Source: Chaetoceros tenuissimus (Eukaryota > Bacillariophyta > Thalassiosirophyceae > Chaetocerotales > Chaetocerotaceae). Taken from it: a DNA stretch of 64,000 nucleotides. The notes beneath the pieces are model-generated. The model worked only from the letters and a program-made list of their open reading frames with translations, ran no database searches and was not told the DNA's origin. Location: assembly GCA_021927905.1 (NCBI GenBank), contig BLLK01000038.1:1860001-1924000 (forward strand). Direction: 5' to 3'. The position numbers and the translations under genes are program-made. Positions 54,378 to 64,000 of this stretch are shown piece after piece (the stretch's first letter is position 1; each line of letters starts with the position of its first letter).

Positions 54378-54873
54378 CCTTTCTTAAAAAATAGTTCTAA
54401 ATTGAATAGAGAACGAAACAGAAGGGGTCCACTCATAGTTTGATTTGTTTGTTTTCAGTTCGCTGTTGTGTTGAGAAAAGAGAAGTAGGCTTCGCAATTG
54501 CTGATTGCCGAGTACATGAATCGTACTACATGCAAATTGTGAGAATAGGTTGTGACATTTTCTTGTCTGACTATACTTCATTTACATGTAACGATCGCTT
54601 GAGCAAATATGCTGAGATGGATGAAGCTATGATTCTATTACCAGTTGCGAAAGTGGTTCTAAAGAGAGGTTATCGGTGAAACTGTTTTTCCGAAAAACGA
54701 ATGCTAATTATGTAACTAGTGCTCGTACGTACGGGAAAGCAATTTTTACATCTCCTAACTTTGGGTACTATTAATTCATTACAATTATGTTGTTAAGTAT
54801 AGGCATTCATGATATCTGTCGTGATTTCGATTGAATAAGTATCAAACTTTGATCTGATTCTTCAATAGGCATC
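54378..54873. other. Spacer
   Basis: Promoter side of the PSD-repeat gene and 3' side of the DNA methyltransferase. No gene is supported. Confidence 0.4.
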
Positions 54874-56829
54874 TCAATGCTTATTTTTTCGAAGACATTC
54901 CAATAAATATGATTTCCCTTTTGCAGATACTGATGAAAATGACAACTCAATCCCTTTCAATAGGCCGAAATTACTCCAATCAAAATTTTCTCCCTTTGAA
55001 GTTTCATCCTTTTCTTCAAAAGCGCATGCAAGTATACTTCCAGCTATAGTGGCTATGACAGGAGGACACACTGCATTTCCCAACATGTAGTAATTCTCTT
55101 TGATGTAACTATTGAAGGTTGAAATTGCTTCGTCATCAAATGATTCGTCTGTACTTTCTTTCTTTTTACATATGAATTTTCCCAGTGTAAAAGTATTACT
55201 GAATCCCATAACCCTCGCACATTCTCGAGGTGTGAATCGTCTATATAAAGTAACATTAGAAATAATCTGTACAAAACATTCCTTAGATGCATAGTTGATA
55301 ACATACCTTGGATTCAAAGGAGTAGCATTGGGCACCAATTGTGAATTTCCTTTCCCAACACTAATACCATAATGTGAATCTATAGTATCACAACTTGTAT
55401 TGTCCCATGCTAGCTTACTAGGTCTCCATTTCTTGGACCTTGTTGTCAATTGAGTCATTTGCTGATTGCTCAATGCAAACAAATCTAACAAATCACAGTC
55501 TTTGAAACCACATTCTTGTAAAAGTTCAATTGGTATTCCTATAGATTCATGTATTACTTTCCCTTGTAATTCACTCTCACTATGCAATACATGCCTTGCT
55601 CGCAATTTTAAATCTGGAATGAATGGAAATTGGAACGGCTTGCACTTGATTCGTTTCGCTATGCCTACAATGTATAATCGCTTTCTTGATTGTGCCGTCA
55701 AACCTCGCGATGATATGACTTGATGGTCCACATTGTATCCTACATCTTCCAAAGATTGTACGATTTTTTGGATGGCATTTCCACCATCTGTAGTGAGTAT
55801 ACCCGGTACATTTTCAAGTAGGAATGCACCGGGTTGCTTATCTCTCAAAATACGGACAATTTGAGTAAACAGTTGTCCTCTTCCATCTCCACTCGATGGT
55901 TCTGTAATCGCTTCGCCTTCATTGTCATTATCCGTTTGCAAACCTTTCCGTCTACCACTGACATGTTTTGAATCAGTCAGACCGGGTTGATCTCCCAAAG
56001 TGGAAAAGGGCTGACATGGGAATCCGCCAGTCAAAATATCAAAGGAAGGTATATCTTTTGAATCTACATCCCAAATGTCACCCGCTATGCGCGATGTACT
56101 ACTATTTTTGCTACTTTTTGTAGATTCCATTCCACTCGTATCTAGATTCTCGACGTATAGCCTTCGACTTGGTTCATATATTTCACTTGCGAAAACGCAT
56201 TTCCCTCCGAGTGCTTCTAATGCAACTCCGAAGCCACCTATACCTGCAAACAATTCACAAAAGGTAAATTTCGCATCACTAACTTTCTGCCTTTTTCGAT
56301 TTGACTTTTTACATCTATTTTCGCTCTCCAAGGATGCAATCAATTCTTTCCATAGAGAATCATAATTGTCTGGTTTCATATGAATGTTATGCGTTGCATC
56401 AAATGGTTCTTCTTTCGGTATTCTATTGGATACTACAGGTTCTTTGACTATTATATCCACTCCTTCCTCCATCAAAAGAGACAATAAAGGCCCGACATTC
56501 TTTTCTTTGCAATCTTGAAGAATAAATTCAAGTTCTTTCTTCATTGCATCTCTCTCAGAATTAAAATCATGAATCTTTTGAATAAATTCAATCAAAGCAA
56601 CCATCATTTCTTTTCGAGTTGCACTGGATTCCGAAGAGACAGCCAATGGAATGCCCATTTTATATCCTTCCTCAAGGTCTACTTTATGCGTCCTTGATCC
56701 ATATCGACCTTCGAGATGCCATTTACGAGCCACTAGATCGTATTGTATGAGAGTGGCATAAGATGATTTGGTCAATTTTGGAGGGACTAAAAGGACCGGT
56801 TCCAATTTTTCAAAGTCAAACTCTTTCAT
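54874..56829 (-). CDS. DNA (cytosine-5) methyltransferase
   Basis: This single-exon enzyme of 651 aa transfers methyl from SAM to C5 of cytosine in DNA. Motif I is ELFAGIGGFGVALEALGG (about 187-204). Motif IV is GGFPCQPFSTLGDQPGL, with the catalytic Cys at about residue 269. Motif VI is LLENVPG (about 336), motif VIII AQSRKRLYIVGI, motif IX YRRFTPRECARVMGFS and motif X MLGNAVCPPV (about 580). All are intact, so it should be active. The first 180 residues have no domain I recognise, and there are no BAH, CXXC or SNF2 domains, unlike DNMT1 or DNMT5. The compact Dcm-like layout suggests a bacterial-type algal DNMT. Its upstream side has TTCGCGCC at about 56985. Confidence 0.9.
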   Translation of the reverse strand: MKEFDFEKLEPVLLVPPKLTKSSYATLIQYDLVARKWHLEGRYGSRTHKVDLEEGYKMGIPLAVSSESSATRKEMMVALIEFIQKIHDFNSERDAMKKELEFILQDCKEKNVGPLLSLLMEEGVDIIVKEPVVSNRIPKEEPFDATHNIHMKPDNYDSLWKELIASLESENRCKKSNRKRQKVSDAKFTFCELFAGIGGFGVALEALGGKCVFASEIYEPSRRLYVENLDTSGMESTKSSKNSSTSRIAGDIWDVDSKDIPSFDILTGGFPCQPFSTLGDQPGLTDSKHVSGRRKGLQTDNDNEGEAITEPSSGDGRGQLFTQIVRILRDKQPGAFLLENVPGILTTDGGNAIQKIVQSLEDVGYNVDHQVISSRGLTAQSRKRLYIVGIAKRIKCKPFQFPFIPDLKLRARHVLHSESELQGKVIHESIGIPIELLQECGFKDCDLLDLFALSNQQMTQLTTRSKKWRPSKLAWDNTSCDTIDSHYGISVGKGNSQLVPNATPLNPRYVINYASKECFVQIISNVTLYRRFTPRECARVMGFSNTFTLGKFICKKKESTDESFDDEAISTFNSYIKENYYMLGNAVCPPVIATIAGSILACAFEEKDETSKGENFDWSNFGLLKGIELSFSSVSAKGKSYLLECLRKNKH

Positions 56830-57540
56830 GACCGTGTTCTTTAGGCAAACTGTATCGACTAATGATTGCTTTTGTATCTATTGTATCTTTACTGTGAAGA
56901 TTGATTAGATGTCAAATATCAATTTATGTAAGATGTTATTCATTTTTGTGGTCTGTGGAAGCAACGATGGAGAGTTCGTGTTCGTTCGCGCCCTTTTTCC
57001 TTTACCTACTGCTGTGCTTGCAATTATGAATCAGCCTAAATGCAGTTGTAGATAAAAACAATTGGTAATGTTTCTTCTAATATAAATATATATATATTTA
57101 TTATCTTTACTGTGAAATTTAGGAAAAGTTCATTCATGATCACTACATCATGACGAATAATCCTGAACGGTGACTTAAATCAGTTGAAAAGCTAATATAT
57201 CCTAAATTTGATGTCAAACAAGAAAGAAACAATTCCTGACATTTCATGAGATGTGTTCTCATCTCACGAAGGTCGACATGGATTATGGATTTTGGTATAT
57301 GATGTGATGCATACCATCCCAGTAACATTCCTTTACCTTCTATTGAGAAAGCTGCAAAGAACCTAAATACATCTATTTGCTATCATCTACCATTCCTTCA
57401 CTACAGCATAGATACTGGTCTACAAACGAATATCAAAAAAGCTAGAAAGAAAAGAGAAGGACACAAGAGTTGTTCAAAAGATTCTCAACACCCATCAAGA
57501 AAGAATCAAGAAAGCTAGTTGCTTATCCTACCTTCAAAAG
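56830..57540. other. Divergent spacer
   Basis: It separates the DNA methyltransferase (minus) from the DGDG synthase (plus). It contains an alternating AT stretch (about 57080-57105). The string tctttactgtgaa occurs at about 56885 and 57105. No gene. Confidence 0.45.
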
Positions 57541-59554
57541 ATGAACGAAATCAACAAAGAGTCAGATTTATCCGATACATCACGATCCATACACATTGTC
57601 ACTACAGCATCTCTCCCGTGGCTGACAGGAACAGCCGTCAACCCTCTTCTACGAGCAATCTATTTCCAAAAATCTCGAACACAAGGTGCAAACGTTACCC
57701 TCGTCATTCCATGGGTTGTCAAAGAATTGGAACGGAAACAAGTCTATCCTCATCATAATTTTCCACAGGGGAAAGAGGGTAGAAAGCAACAAGAAGAATT
57801 AGTAAGAGATTGGATCCATCAAAAGGCAGGTGCCAAAGAGGAAGCTACATCTTTACGAATTCAATTCTATCCTTCTACTTATCAGAAGAAATTAGGATCC
57901 ATCTTGCCATTGGTGGATATATGCAGTCTCATTCCCAAAGAAGAAGCGGATGTATGTATACTAGAAGAACCGGAACATTTAACTTGGTTCAGTATGCCAT
58001 CGTACCTACATGGCAATGTCAAACCGGATACATTTCTACCCAATAGTGATATTGGATGGATGGCGAAATTCAATCATGTAGTGGGGATTATACATACTAA
58101 TTATCCAGCATATGCTAGAGCAGGTGTGATGAGGGGTTCAAGGACGATTGCTTCCAGGACGATTCATGCTTTGAGTAAATTGGTGTGTCGATCGTATTGT
58201 CACAAGATTGTCAAGTTGTCCAATACTCTTCCTGTTTTGGCGGAATATAAAGAGTGTGTTTGTAATGTTCATGGCGTGAGAGAAGATTTTATTTTGAGAG
58301 AAGGTGATGTGGAGCCTGTGAAGTCAGGAACAGATGGGGAGGAGGAAGAGAATGGTGAAATTTACTTTATTGGTAAAATTCTTTGGGCAAAAGGATTTGA
58401 TTTTTTGCTTCAATGTGAGGTAAGTTATACTGAATTCGGTATTATTATGGATATTGAATTACGACATTATACATTATATCTCATGTAACTATACACTACA
58501 GGAAAAATACAAAGAAAGCACTGGAGAATACTTTCCGATTGATGTTTATGGTGGAGGACCAGAAGAGGAACAAGTCAAACGTGCATTCTTTGGAGTTCGA
58601 ACGAAAAAAGATGCAGATGGAAATGTTATTGAAAAAACTTACAGTCGGAAAGATAGTAGCGGAAGTGACGATTCAGATGACAAGTCTGTAGACGAAGATG
58701 CTCATAACGAATCGAAACCAGAAACAGATGGAAAAGGAAAACGATCATTGGAGAGGTTGTCGGAAATGATGCTCAAGACTATGCCATTTCTCAAAGATGA
58801 ATTGAACAAAGAAGATGAAGCATCGGAAAGAAAAGAAACTTCATCTACACTGCGAACTCTCAAGGATGGTTTCAAATTGGTCAAGAATTTTCAAGCGGAA
58901 ACATTATTGGATAAGATACCAAAGAACAAATACGAGATGAGAAAGAATCCTATTCCAGCTCGATTCTTGGGCCCAAGAGACCATGCAGCACTCAAATTTA
59001 CTTCCTACAAAGTCTTTGTGAATCCATCCATCACAGAGGTGCTTTGTACAACATCTGCAGAAGCATTAGCTATGGGGAAATTTGTTGTATTGCCAAAGCA
59101 TCCTTCCAATGAATTCTTTTATCAATTTCCAAATTGTCTTGTTTATGAAACCATGGACGAGTTCGTGGAAAAGATGAAATTTGCCATTGCCAATGAACCA
59201 AAGCCTCTCTCGGAAGAAGTGGCTCGAATATTTACATGGGAAGCAGCTATGGATAGACTAGTCAAGTCTGCTGCAATTACAAATGACGACATGAAAAAGT
59301 TGGAAGAAGAGGGTAGAATTCAAAGGGATAAACGCAAAGCTTGGATTCATAAAGAGAGTGGAAAAATGATCAAGGGTGATGTGCGAAAGAGTATCTTTGG
59401 AGAAGTAGAGCAAGAAGATTTGTCAGAGTATGAAGTAGGGGGTACTACTACAACAGAAGGAGGTTTCTTACTCAACGGTGATAATACAAGGCCAACTATG
59501 CTCGCGATTCTATCCTTCATCATTGCAATCTTGTCTTACTTTGCGCAGAGGTAA
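57541..59554 (+). CDS. DGD1: Digalactosyldiacylglycerol synthase
   Basis: It adds the second galactose to MGDG, making DGDG of plastid membranes. Exons 57541-58419 and 58502-59554, phase 0, 82-base GT-AG intron, 643 aa. The opening matches the family (IVTTASLPWLTGTAVNPLLR, VTLVIPWV), followed by EADVCILEEPEHLTWF and VVGIIHTNYPAY. The GT4 C-terminal site is FVNPSITEVLCTTSAEALAM, then GKFVVLPKHPSNEFFYQFPN. Between the two halves is an acidic insertion of about 120 residues (KDSSGSDDSDDKSVDEDAHN) not seen in plant enzymes. The C-terminus ends in a single hydrophobic helix (TMLAILSFIIAILSYFAQR), a likely tail anchor. No N-terminal presequence is visible, so an outer-envelope position is inferred. 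Whether it is DGD1- or DGD2-type is open. Confidence 0.88.
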
Positions 59555-59651
59555 GCAAGAAACAAATGTCCATCTAAAAATCCATTGTAGTAAGATAATT
59601 CCATAGACTATCAATTAATAGTTGTATTACTATTATTTTTATGTGGTAAAA

Positions 59652-59880
59652 AAGTACAGAGAAAGCATTTGAGAATAGTTTCCAATCGATCAGTATGGCA
59701 AAGGACAAGAAGAGGAACAATTCGAAAGAAGAATGCAAATGGAAATCTTGCCAAAAAATCTGTAGTCGTAAAGATTGCAGCTGAAGTGATCATTAGGTAC
59801 AAAAATCTCAAGGAGATTATGCTCAAGACATGTCATGTCCTTTCTTAAATATGAAGATACAGATGCCCATCTAAGATTCA
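59652..59880 (+). pseudogene. Decayed partial copy of DGDG synthase exon 2
   Basis: Starting about 100 bases after the gene, the text follows the beginning of exon 2 with gaps. Agaaagcatttgagaata corresponds to agaaagcactggagaata, and caagaagaggaacaattcg to cagaagaggaacaagtcaa. Then gcaaatggaaatcttgcc, cgtaaagattgcag and gagattatgctcaagac follow. It covers about the first 300 bases of exon 2 in shortened form and has no reading frame. Confidence 0.65.
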
Positions 59881-60041
59881 CTCGTGGTGGAAATGTTCCA
59901 TATTTGAACAATGTGAAGTTTAATTTCTACTCTATCTAAGTTAAATGTAATCTTTCTGACTTGGCAGCATCTCATTCCAAATCAAAATGCCAATAGCTCA
60001 CAGCCAAAAGTGTTTCAAGTTTTTTTTATTTCGTTCGAGAT

Positions 60042-61079
60042 TTAATTCCACAAACTCTTTTCTATTCTTCTCAACTCTCTGCGTGCCTCGATTTCCATTC
60101 TCAACTTTCTACCTGCTTCGTTTTTCTTTTGACTGTAAGTATCATGAATTCTTTTTCCTCTTTGTTGTAAAGGAGGCAAGTTGTATCCCTCTTTTAGTTT
60201 CCTTTGCTTGTTTGCAAGATTTAATTGGAAAATAACTTCCCTCTTGTTCAATTCGAGTTTATGGATGAGTTCCAACTCTCTCCTCAACTTCATTTGACCT
60301 TTCCCATATTCATGAAGACGATCAAATCTGAATGGGCCTTCTCTGGTTATAGTACGAGGACTTGGGATCTCTGATGCCATGGATGTATAACTTCTACACT
60401 CGGAGATTGCAGGAGGAGAAGTTTTCAAGCAATCAAGTTTCTTTTCAATACGATCCGTTGCATCACGCTTCTTGGTAGGAACGGTTGCCTTGGATACAAT
60501 CTGTTCCAAGAAATCAACAGCATTGGCAGATTCACATTCTTGTAAGGCACGTTTGAGAGTTTTGATGTTATCAGCAGCATCTTTCTCTTGGCAATCATTG
60601 GACTTCGACAATTCCACAAAGATGGAGTTGAGCTCATTCTCACCAAACTCCATTCCCAACTGGTCTACAACCTGTGCAAATTCCTGTTCAAAAGTTCCTT
60701 GTGTCTCTTCGTGAAGGGAATCATTGATGGATTCTTGTGTAGTAGTGTTTGCATCATGAGACTCAGCATAGGTCAAAGATCCTTCTTCACTATCTTGAAC
60801 ATTGAGAGTCGATCCTTGCGAATCATGACTATGTTCCAATCTCCTTACGTAAAGAGAATCAGATTCGGATTCAACAGTCCCATCAGTAGTGATTGCAGTA
60901 GTGATGAGTTTCTTATCATGAACGGATTCTTCACTCTCTGTAGAATCAAAGGAGATGGCAGAAGCAGGAGTGGTATCAAGGCTATCATCGAGATAGGATA
61001 ACGAGTGTGCTACAACCTCAAATTCAAGGCCAAGCTGTGTTTCATCAGTATAAATGTTTGTTTGCTGGATATCAATCAT
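60042..61079 (-). CDS. Acidic and coiled-coil protein of unknown function
   Basis: A single exon encodes 345 aa. The first 165 residues are acidic and Ser/Thr-rich and probably disordered. A mid region (about 130-200) has EQEFAQVVDQLGMEFGENEL and LKRALQECESANAVDFLEQI, amphipathic and helical. The last 90 residues are a basic helix with PFRFDRLHEYGKGQMKLRRE and ELNKREVIFQLNLANKQRK. No targeting signal or known domain is recognised. Confidence 0.6.
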   Translation of the reverse strand: MIDIQQTNIYTDETQLGLEFEVVAHSLSYLDDSLDTTPASAISFDSTESEESVHDKKLITTAITTDGTVESESDSLYVRRLEHSHDSQGSTLNVQDSEEGSLTYAESHDANTTTQESINDSLHEETQGTFEQEFAQVVDQLGMEFGENELNSIFVELSKSNDCQEKDAADNIKTLKRALQECESANAVDFLEQIVSKATVPTKKRDATDRIEKKLDCLKTSPPAISECRSYTSMASEIPSPRTITREGPFRFDRLHEYGKGQMKLRRELELIHKLELNKREVIFQLNLANKQRKLKEGYNLPPLQQRGKRIHDTYSQKKNEAGRKLRMEIEARRELRRIEKSLWN

Positions 61080-62472
61080 TGTATTTGGAATATATTATAG
61101 GTTTGAATATTTATGTGTGTTCTATGTGTCTGTGTTACGCTGTTATGCAATCCAATTGCAGAAATATTCCATTATGTGCACCTTTCATCCTAGAATGTAG
61201 AAGAAATGGTCTAAAATCTATACAGCACGATTGACTTTCCGTTGTGGCGAGCCATATCCTAATAGACTGTTTTTATAAATGAATAGATTATTCAAGTGAT
61301 CGGAACATGTATTGGTATTCCTGTAGAAACTGATACGAGAATCCAAGATGTTGTAGCGATGGAAAATGGAACAAATTAGTTTTCAATCTTGTGATGAGAT
61401 ATGTAGAAGTTATTTTCCGTTATTGTTTGCCTTCTCTCCTTTCCCAATGTGGTTGAGAGAGATTTTGAGTTTGTGAGGTGAAAAACGATCGAGAGAGCAT
61501 GTCAACCCCTGTGGGCCATGAGGGGCGTTTCATACAAATGTGTACAAAAGACCCCCCTTTTCCCTTTCTTTTCTCTATGTTTTTGAATAAATCAATCTAC
61601 GAGTAGTGTTTTCTCATTCTAACACTTGCATAATTGAGAATAATGCTTTCATTATGAAAGCTTAGTTCCTTCATAGACACATCCTTTAATTTTAATAAAG
61701 CATTATAAGAAAATAATGCACAGAAATCTTACGAATTCATATATTGTAATATATGTAACGAAAGAGGTAGACTTGAATGTCAGTGGTAATTAAATAATAT
61801 TTATATTGCCTGAAAGGCTTACATAATTAAGAAAGTCTTTTTTAATTGAAGAGTGATATTGGATATGTTTAAAAAGCTAATATTTTTTATAAAACAAATG
61901 ACGTACTCGTACGTACAAGCTCGGTATGATAATCTTTTGTATGAAACGGCTCATAATCCTTTGTATGAAACGACCCACATTGCCCTGTGGGTGGTGAAGG
62001 TGAAACACTGCAAAGAGAGCCCCCAAAAGCGCTAGAAGCAACAAGGTATTTTATTTTTGACCCCTTTTGAAGTGTCTTCCCACATACCAGTTCAAATTAT
62101 TTGAATTGCAGAAGACAATTGAAAGACAGAATAGAGAGATCCGAGGCTTTTGATAGAAATTAAAGAGAAGGAACACTAGAAGAAGAAATATAGGTTCAAG
62201 AATACCCATCTTGTGTCAACATATTATATTTCCTAGCTAGTTTGCAGATTTGAAGAGCAAGCAGCAGCAGTACAGTGATAGTAGTAGAAGGTGGACAGGA
62301 AAGGTGAGTCGCTCATTATTTCGTTCATCTAGAAACACTAGGAGCTTTACTGTTATTTCAACTTGAAGATCGCAGTTATTGACAGGTACTGACAAATTGC
62401 TCTTTATAGGTTCCCAAGAAGTCATTTGAATAATTCAGACAGATTCATTCAACAAAGAAGATATATTGAAAC
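61080..62472. other. Intergenic region with imperfect inverted repeats
   Basis: No gene is seen over 1.4 kb. A motif tttgtatgaaacg occurs twice directly (about 61935 and 61960) and once inverted (about 61527). The part at 62304-62409 has donor (aaggtgagt) and acceptor (tttatag) signals and may be a 5' UTR intron of the next gene. Confidence 0.45.
61505..61992. repeat. Possible small non-autonomous element with imperfect terminal inverted repeats
   Basis: The left end (about 61505-61539, acccctgtgggccatgaggg onward) and right end (about 61959-61992) are roughly inverse. The inner 13 bases tttgtatgaaacg are exact and the outer part is partial. About 420 AT-rich bases lie between. There is no coding sequence and no certain target-site duplication, so this is only a candidate. 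Confidence 0.3.
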
Positions 62473-64000
62473 ATGTCGGACGAGAATCAAATCGAGCCAC
62501 AGCAAGAATATCAACAACAGCAGCAGCACGAGCAGCATCAACAGCAGCTGACAATGGATACTCATCCTGTGGATCTGTCGTATGAACAGGTAATGGATCA
62601 TATGACGAATGCTCCTCCGAATGATCCGACTCAGCAGCAAAGCCAAGAACAGCAACAGCAACACATGGCCGCAATGATGCAGCATCAAGAGCAGCAGCAG
62701 CAAGTGCACACTCAAATGATGCATCATCATCCAGAAGACATTCATCATCCGCATCCTCATTCGCAAATTCAAATTAGTGATCAAGTCGTGAACCCCATGC
62801 AGCCTCACCCACAACAGACTTTTGAAACGGATCCCATGAATGCTCAAGAACTGCATACGACACCACAGCAACATGAACAGCAACTTTCAAACGAAGTACA
62901 TGTCGAACATCAGCATCTGAACTATCATGCAGTCATGGAAGGAACAGAAGTTTCGCAAATTGCAAACATGGATACCAGTCAACAACAGCACGAAGGACAT
63001 CAGCATCATCATGAACCATTTGCTGTACAACATGATGCACATGCTACAATGGATCAAATGCAACACATGCCAATACCCATCATGCAACAGGCACAAATAT
63101 ATCAACAGCCACAACAACAAGTTGTACAAAATATAGATCCACAGGCACAATCGCAAGTACAAGATATCCCACAGGCATATTTAGATGATGCAAATGTCAA
63201 TGTCAACCAGGAACATGTACAGTATATGATGGTACAGGATCAACAGCCGATTCCATACGATCCTTCTCATCATGCCATGACACAACCTACACCCGTTGAA
63301 CAGGCAGTACCCGACCCTCCACAACAACAGCCACAGCCACAGCAACTTCCCGAGCCACAAGAAGAAGAATGGACATGGTACGATTATTTCCGAGCTTTGC
63401 AAACTCATCATGCCAATACTGGTAGTTGCAATGTACCCATTGGGACTAATACACCATTGGAAAAGTTTATCAGAGAACAGAGGGAAATGTATCAAAAGGA
63501 AATGAAGGGCTTTCAAACGGAATTGAGTAGTGATCGGAGGGTTTTATTGGATGCACTTGATTTTGTATGGTTGGAGGAACATAGTGTTTCGTTAGAAGCT
63601 ACTTCGGATGTGCAAGAATCGGATGTAGAACAGCAGCAGGCATTGGACATGACACAGCAGCAGCCACAGGGGGAGGAAGTTGATGGTGCCATGTTTGATA
63701 CACAACCGCAAGATTCGGGAAAAGATACGGATGCTAATGTACAGTCGCAGCATGCAAAGGAAGGGACGACAGAGACTGTTGCGGAAAATGCTCATGTGCA
63801 TGAATTGCATCATACGGTAGATCCACAGCATGTTCATGCTGACTTTGCACAAACACCTATGGAACAATTGCAACATGATATGACTTCTACTGCAGCTGCT
63901 TCAATGGAAGAAGTAAACATTGGAACAGTTGAAGATTTCAATGAAAGGTTGCAGCAGTTGCAAGCTTTTAAAGATGTGAACGGGCATTGTAACATTCCAT
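62473..64000 (+). CDS. Q/H-rich protein with helicase-associated domains, partial
   Basis: It starts MSDENQIEPQQEYQQQQQ and runs off the window after 509 codons without a stop. The first about 290 residues are Gln-, His- and Met-rich low-complexity sequence. Then comes a helicase-associated (HA) domain: EEEWTWYDYFRALQTHHANT, GSCNVPIGTNTPLEKFIREQ, then LLDALDFVWLEE. After a second Q-rich linker another HA domain begins (FNERLQQLQAFKDVNGHCNI) and is cut by the window end. Tandem HA domains are greatly expanded in centric diatoms. There the domain resembles a Myb/homeodomain-like DNA binder, so a transcription factor is plausible. The Q-rich part may be an activation or phase-separating region. 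Confidence 0.8.
   Translation, partial: MSDENQIEPQQEYQQQQQHEQHQQQLTMDTHPVDLSYEQVMDHMTNAPPNDPTQQQSQEQQQQHMAAMMQHQEQQQQVHTQMMHHHPEDIHHPHPHSQIQISDQVVNPMQPHPQQTFETDPMNAQELHTTPQQHEQQLSNEVHVEHQHLNYHAVMEGTEVSQIANMDTSQQQHEGHQHHHEPFAVQHDAHATMDQMQHMPIPIMQQAQIYQQPQQQVVQNIDPQAQSQVQDIPQAYLDDANVNVNQEHVQYMMVQDQQPIPYDPSHHAMTQPTPVEQAVPDPPQQQPQPQQLPEPQEEEWTWYDYFRALQTHHANTGSCNVPIGTNTPLEKFIREQREMYQKEMKGFQTELSSDRRVLLDALDFVWLEEHSVSLEATSDVQESDVEQQQALDMTQQQPQGEEVDGAMFDTQPQDSGKDTDANVQSQHAKEGTTETVAENAHVHELHHTVDPQHVHADFAQTPMEQLQHDMTSTAAASMEEVNIGTVEDFNERLQQLQAFKDVNGHCNIP

Noticed and set aside
54440-54679. A 79-codon plus-strand frame between the PSD gene and the DNA methyltransferase
   Set aside because: No motif or splice context; most likely a chance frame in the promoter of the minus-strand PSD gene.
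31505-61079. Possible shared family between the Lys-rich protein (31505) and the coiled-coil protein (60042) through an F-x-RL motif
   Set aside because: The match is only a few residues in low-complexity helical regions and is not enough to call homology.
62237-63876. Several Leu/His-rich minus-strand frames at the right end
   Set aside because: They are antisense readings of CAG/CAT-rich codons of the Q/H-rich protein.
1-64000. Retroelement, Polinton or other virus-like insertions
   Set aside because: I saw no reverse transcriptase, integrase, protease, capsid or polymerase motifs of such elements and no long terminal repeats. The duplications here involve host genes.

Overview
The window reads as nuclear DNA of a centric diatom, most likely close to Thalassiosira or Skeletonema. 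Genes sit on both strands and are AT-rich. Their introns are few, short (about 50-180 bases) and of GT-AG type. A cytochrome-b5-fused delta-6 desaturase is very close to what I know of diatom enzymes. Other diatom hallmarks are a signal-peptide plus 'EAF' presequence on a J-domain protein, PSD-repeat secreted proteins, a Q-rich protein with helicase-associated domains, and DUF6824-like proteins. I recognise no reverse transcriptase, integrase, transposase, capsid gene, rRNA, tRNA or CRISPR array.

Layout. 0-13 kb: delta-6 desaturase, PrimPol primase-polymerase, a short BspA-type (LRR_5) protein, a broken glycosyltransferase-like gene, a seven-helix receptor, a secreted or plastid protein, a small conserved protein and a class I methyltransferase. 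13.4-17.4 kb: an NADPH-oxidase/ferric-reductase-like protein fused in one reading frame to a CAMK-type protein kinase. 17.8-21.4 kb: three tandem LRR_5 genes with copied spacers. 22-24 kb: a plastid protein with two J-domains. 24.6-36.5 kb: a region full of local duplication. It holds copies and fragments of an unknown two-helix family, a CBP/p300-type histone acetyltransferase whose TAZ finger lies inverted next to it, and a paralogue of that acetyltransferase's N-terminus. 36.8-50.6 kb: two large LRR_5-ROC-COR proteins, each ending in a CHAT (caspase-like) peptidase-like domain and a Cys-rich tail. They lie in a segmental duplication that also copied a dirigent/AOC-like barrel gene. 48.8-50 kb: a tandem SRPBCC protein. 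51-64 kb: elongin C, a PSD-repeat/EGF/ShKT-like secreted protein built from microexons, a DNA cytosine-5 methyltransferase, a DGDG synthase, a coiled-coil protein and the start of a Q-rich helicase-associated-domain protein.

The strongest candidate for an undescribed system is the ROCO-CHAT pair together with four short LRR_5 paralogues that match only its N-terminal sensor region. The architecture is sensor repeats, then a GTPase switch, then a protease-like effector. This resembles NLR-type or bacterial defence receptors, and the LRR-only genes could be decoys or regulators. The oxidase-kinase fusion is the second candidate: one chain that could couple a membrane redox reaction to phosphorylation.

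Several host genes show what looks like a single-base break (the glycosyltransferase, the HAT N-terminus, the second ROCO gene, one two-helix copy). Either this is a recently duplicated, decaying region or the assembly has small errors there; the sequence alone cannot decide. All functions below are read from sequence motifs and remembered family features; no database search was run.
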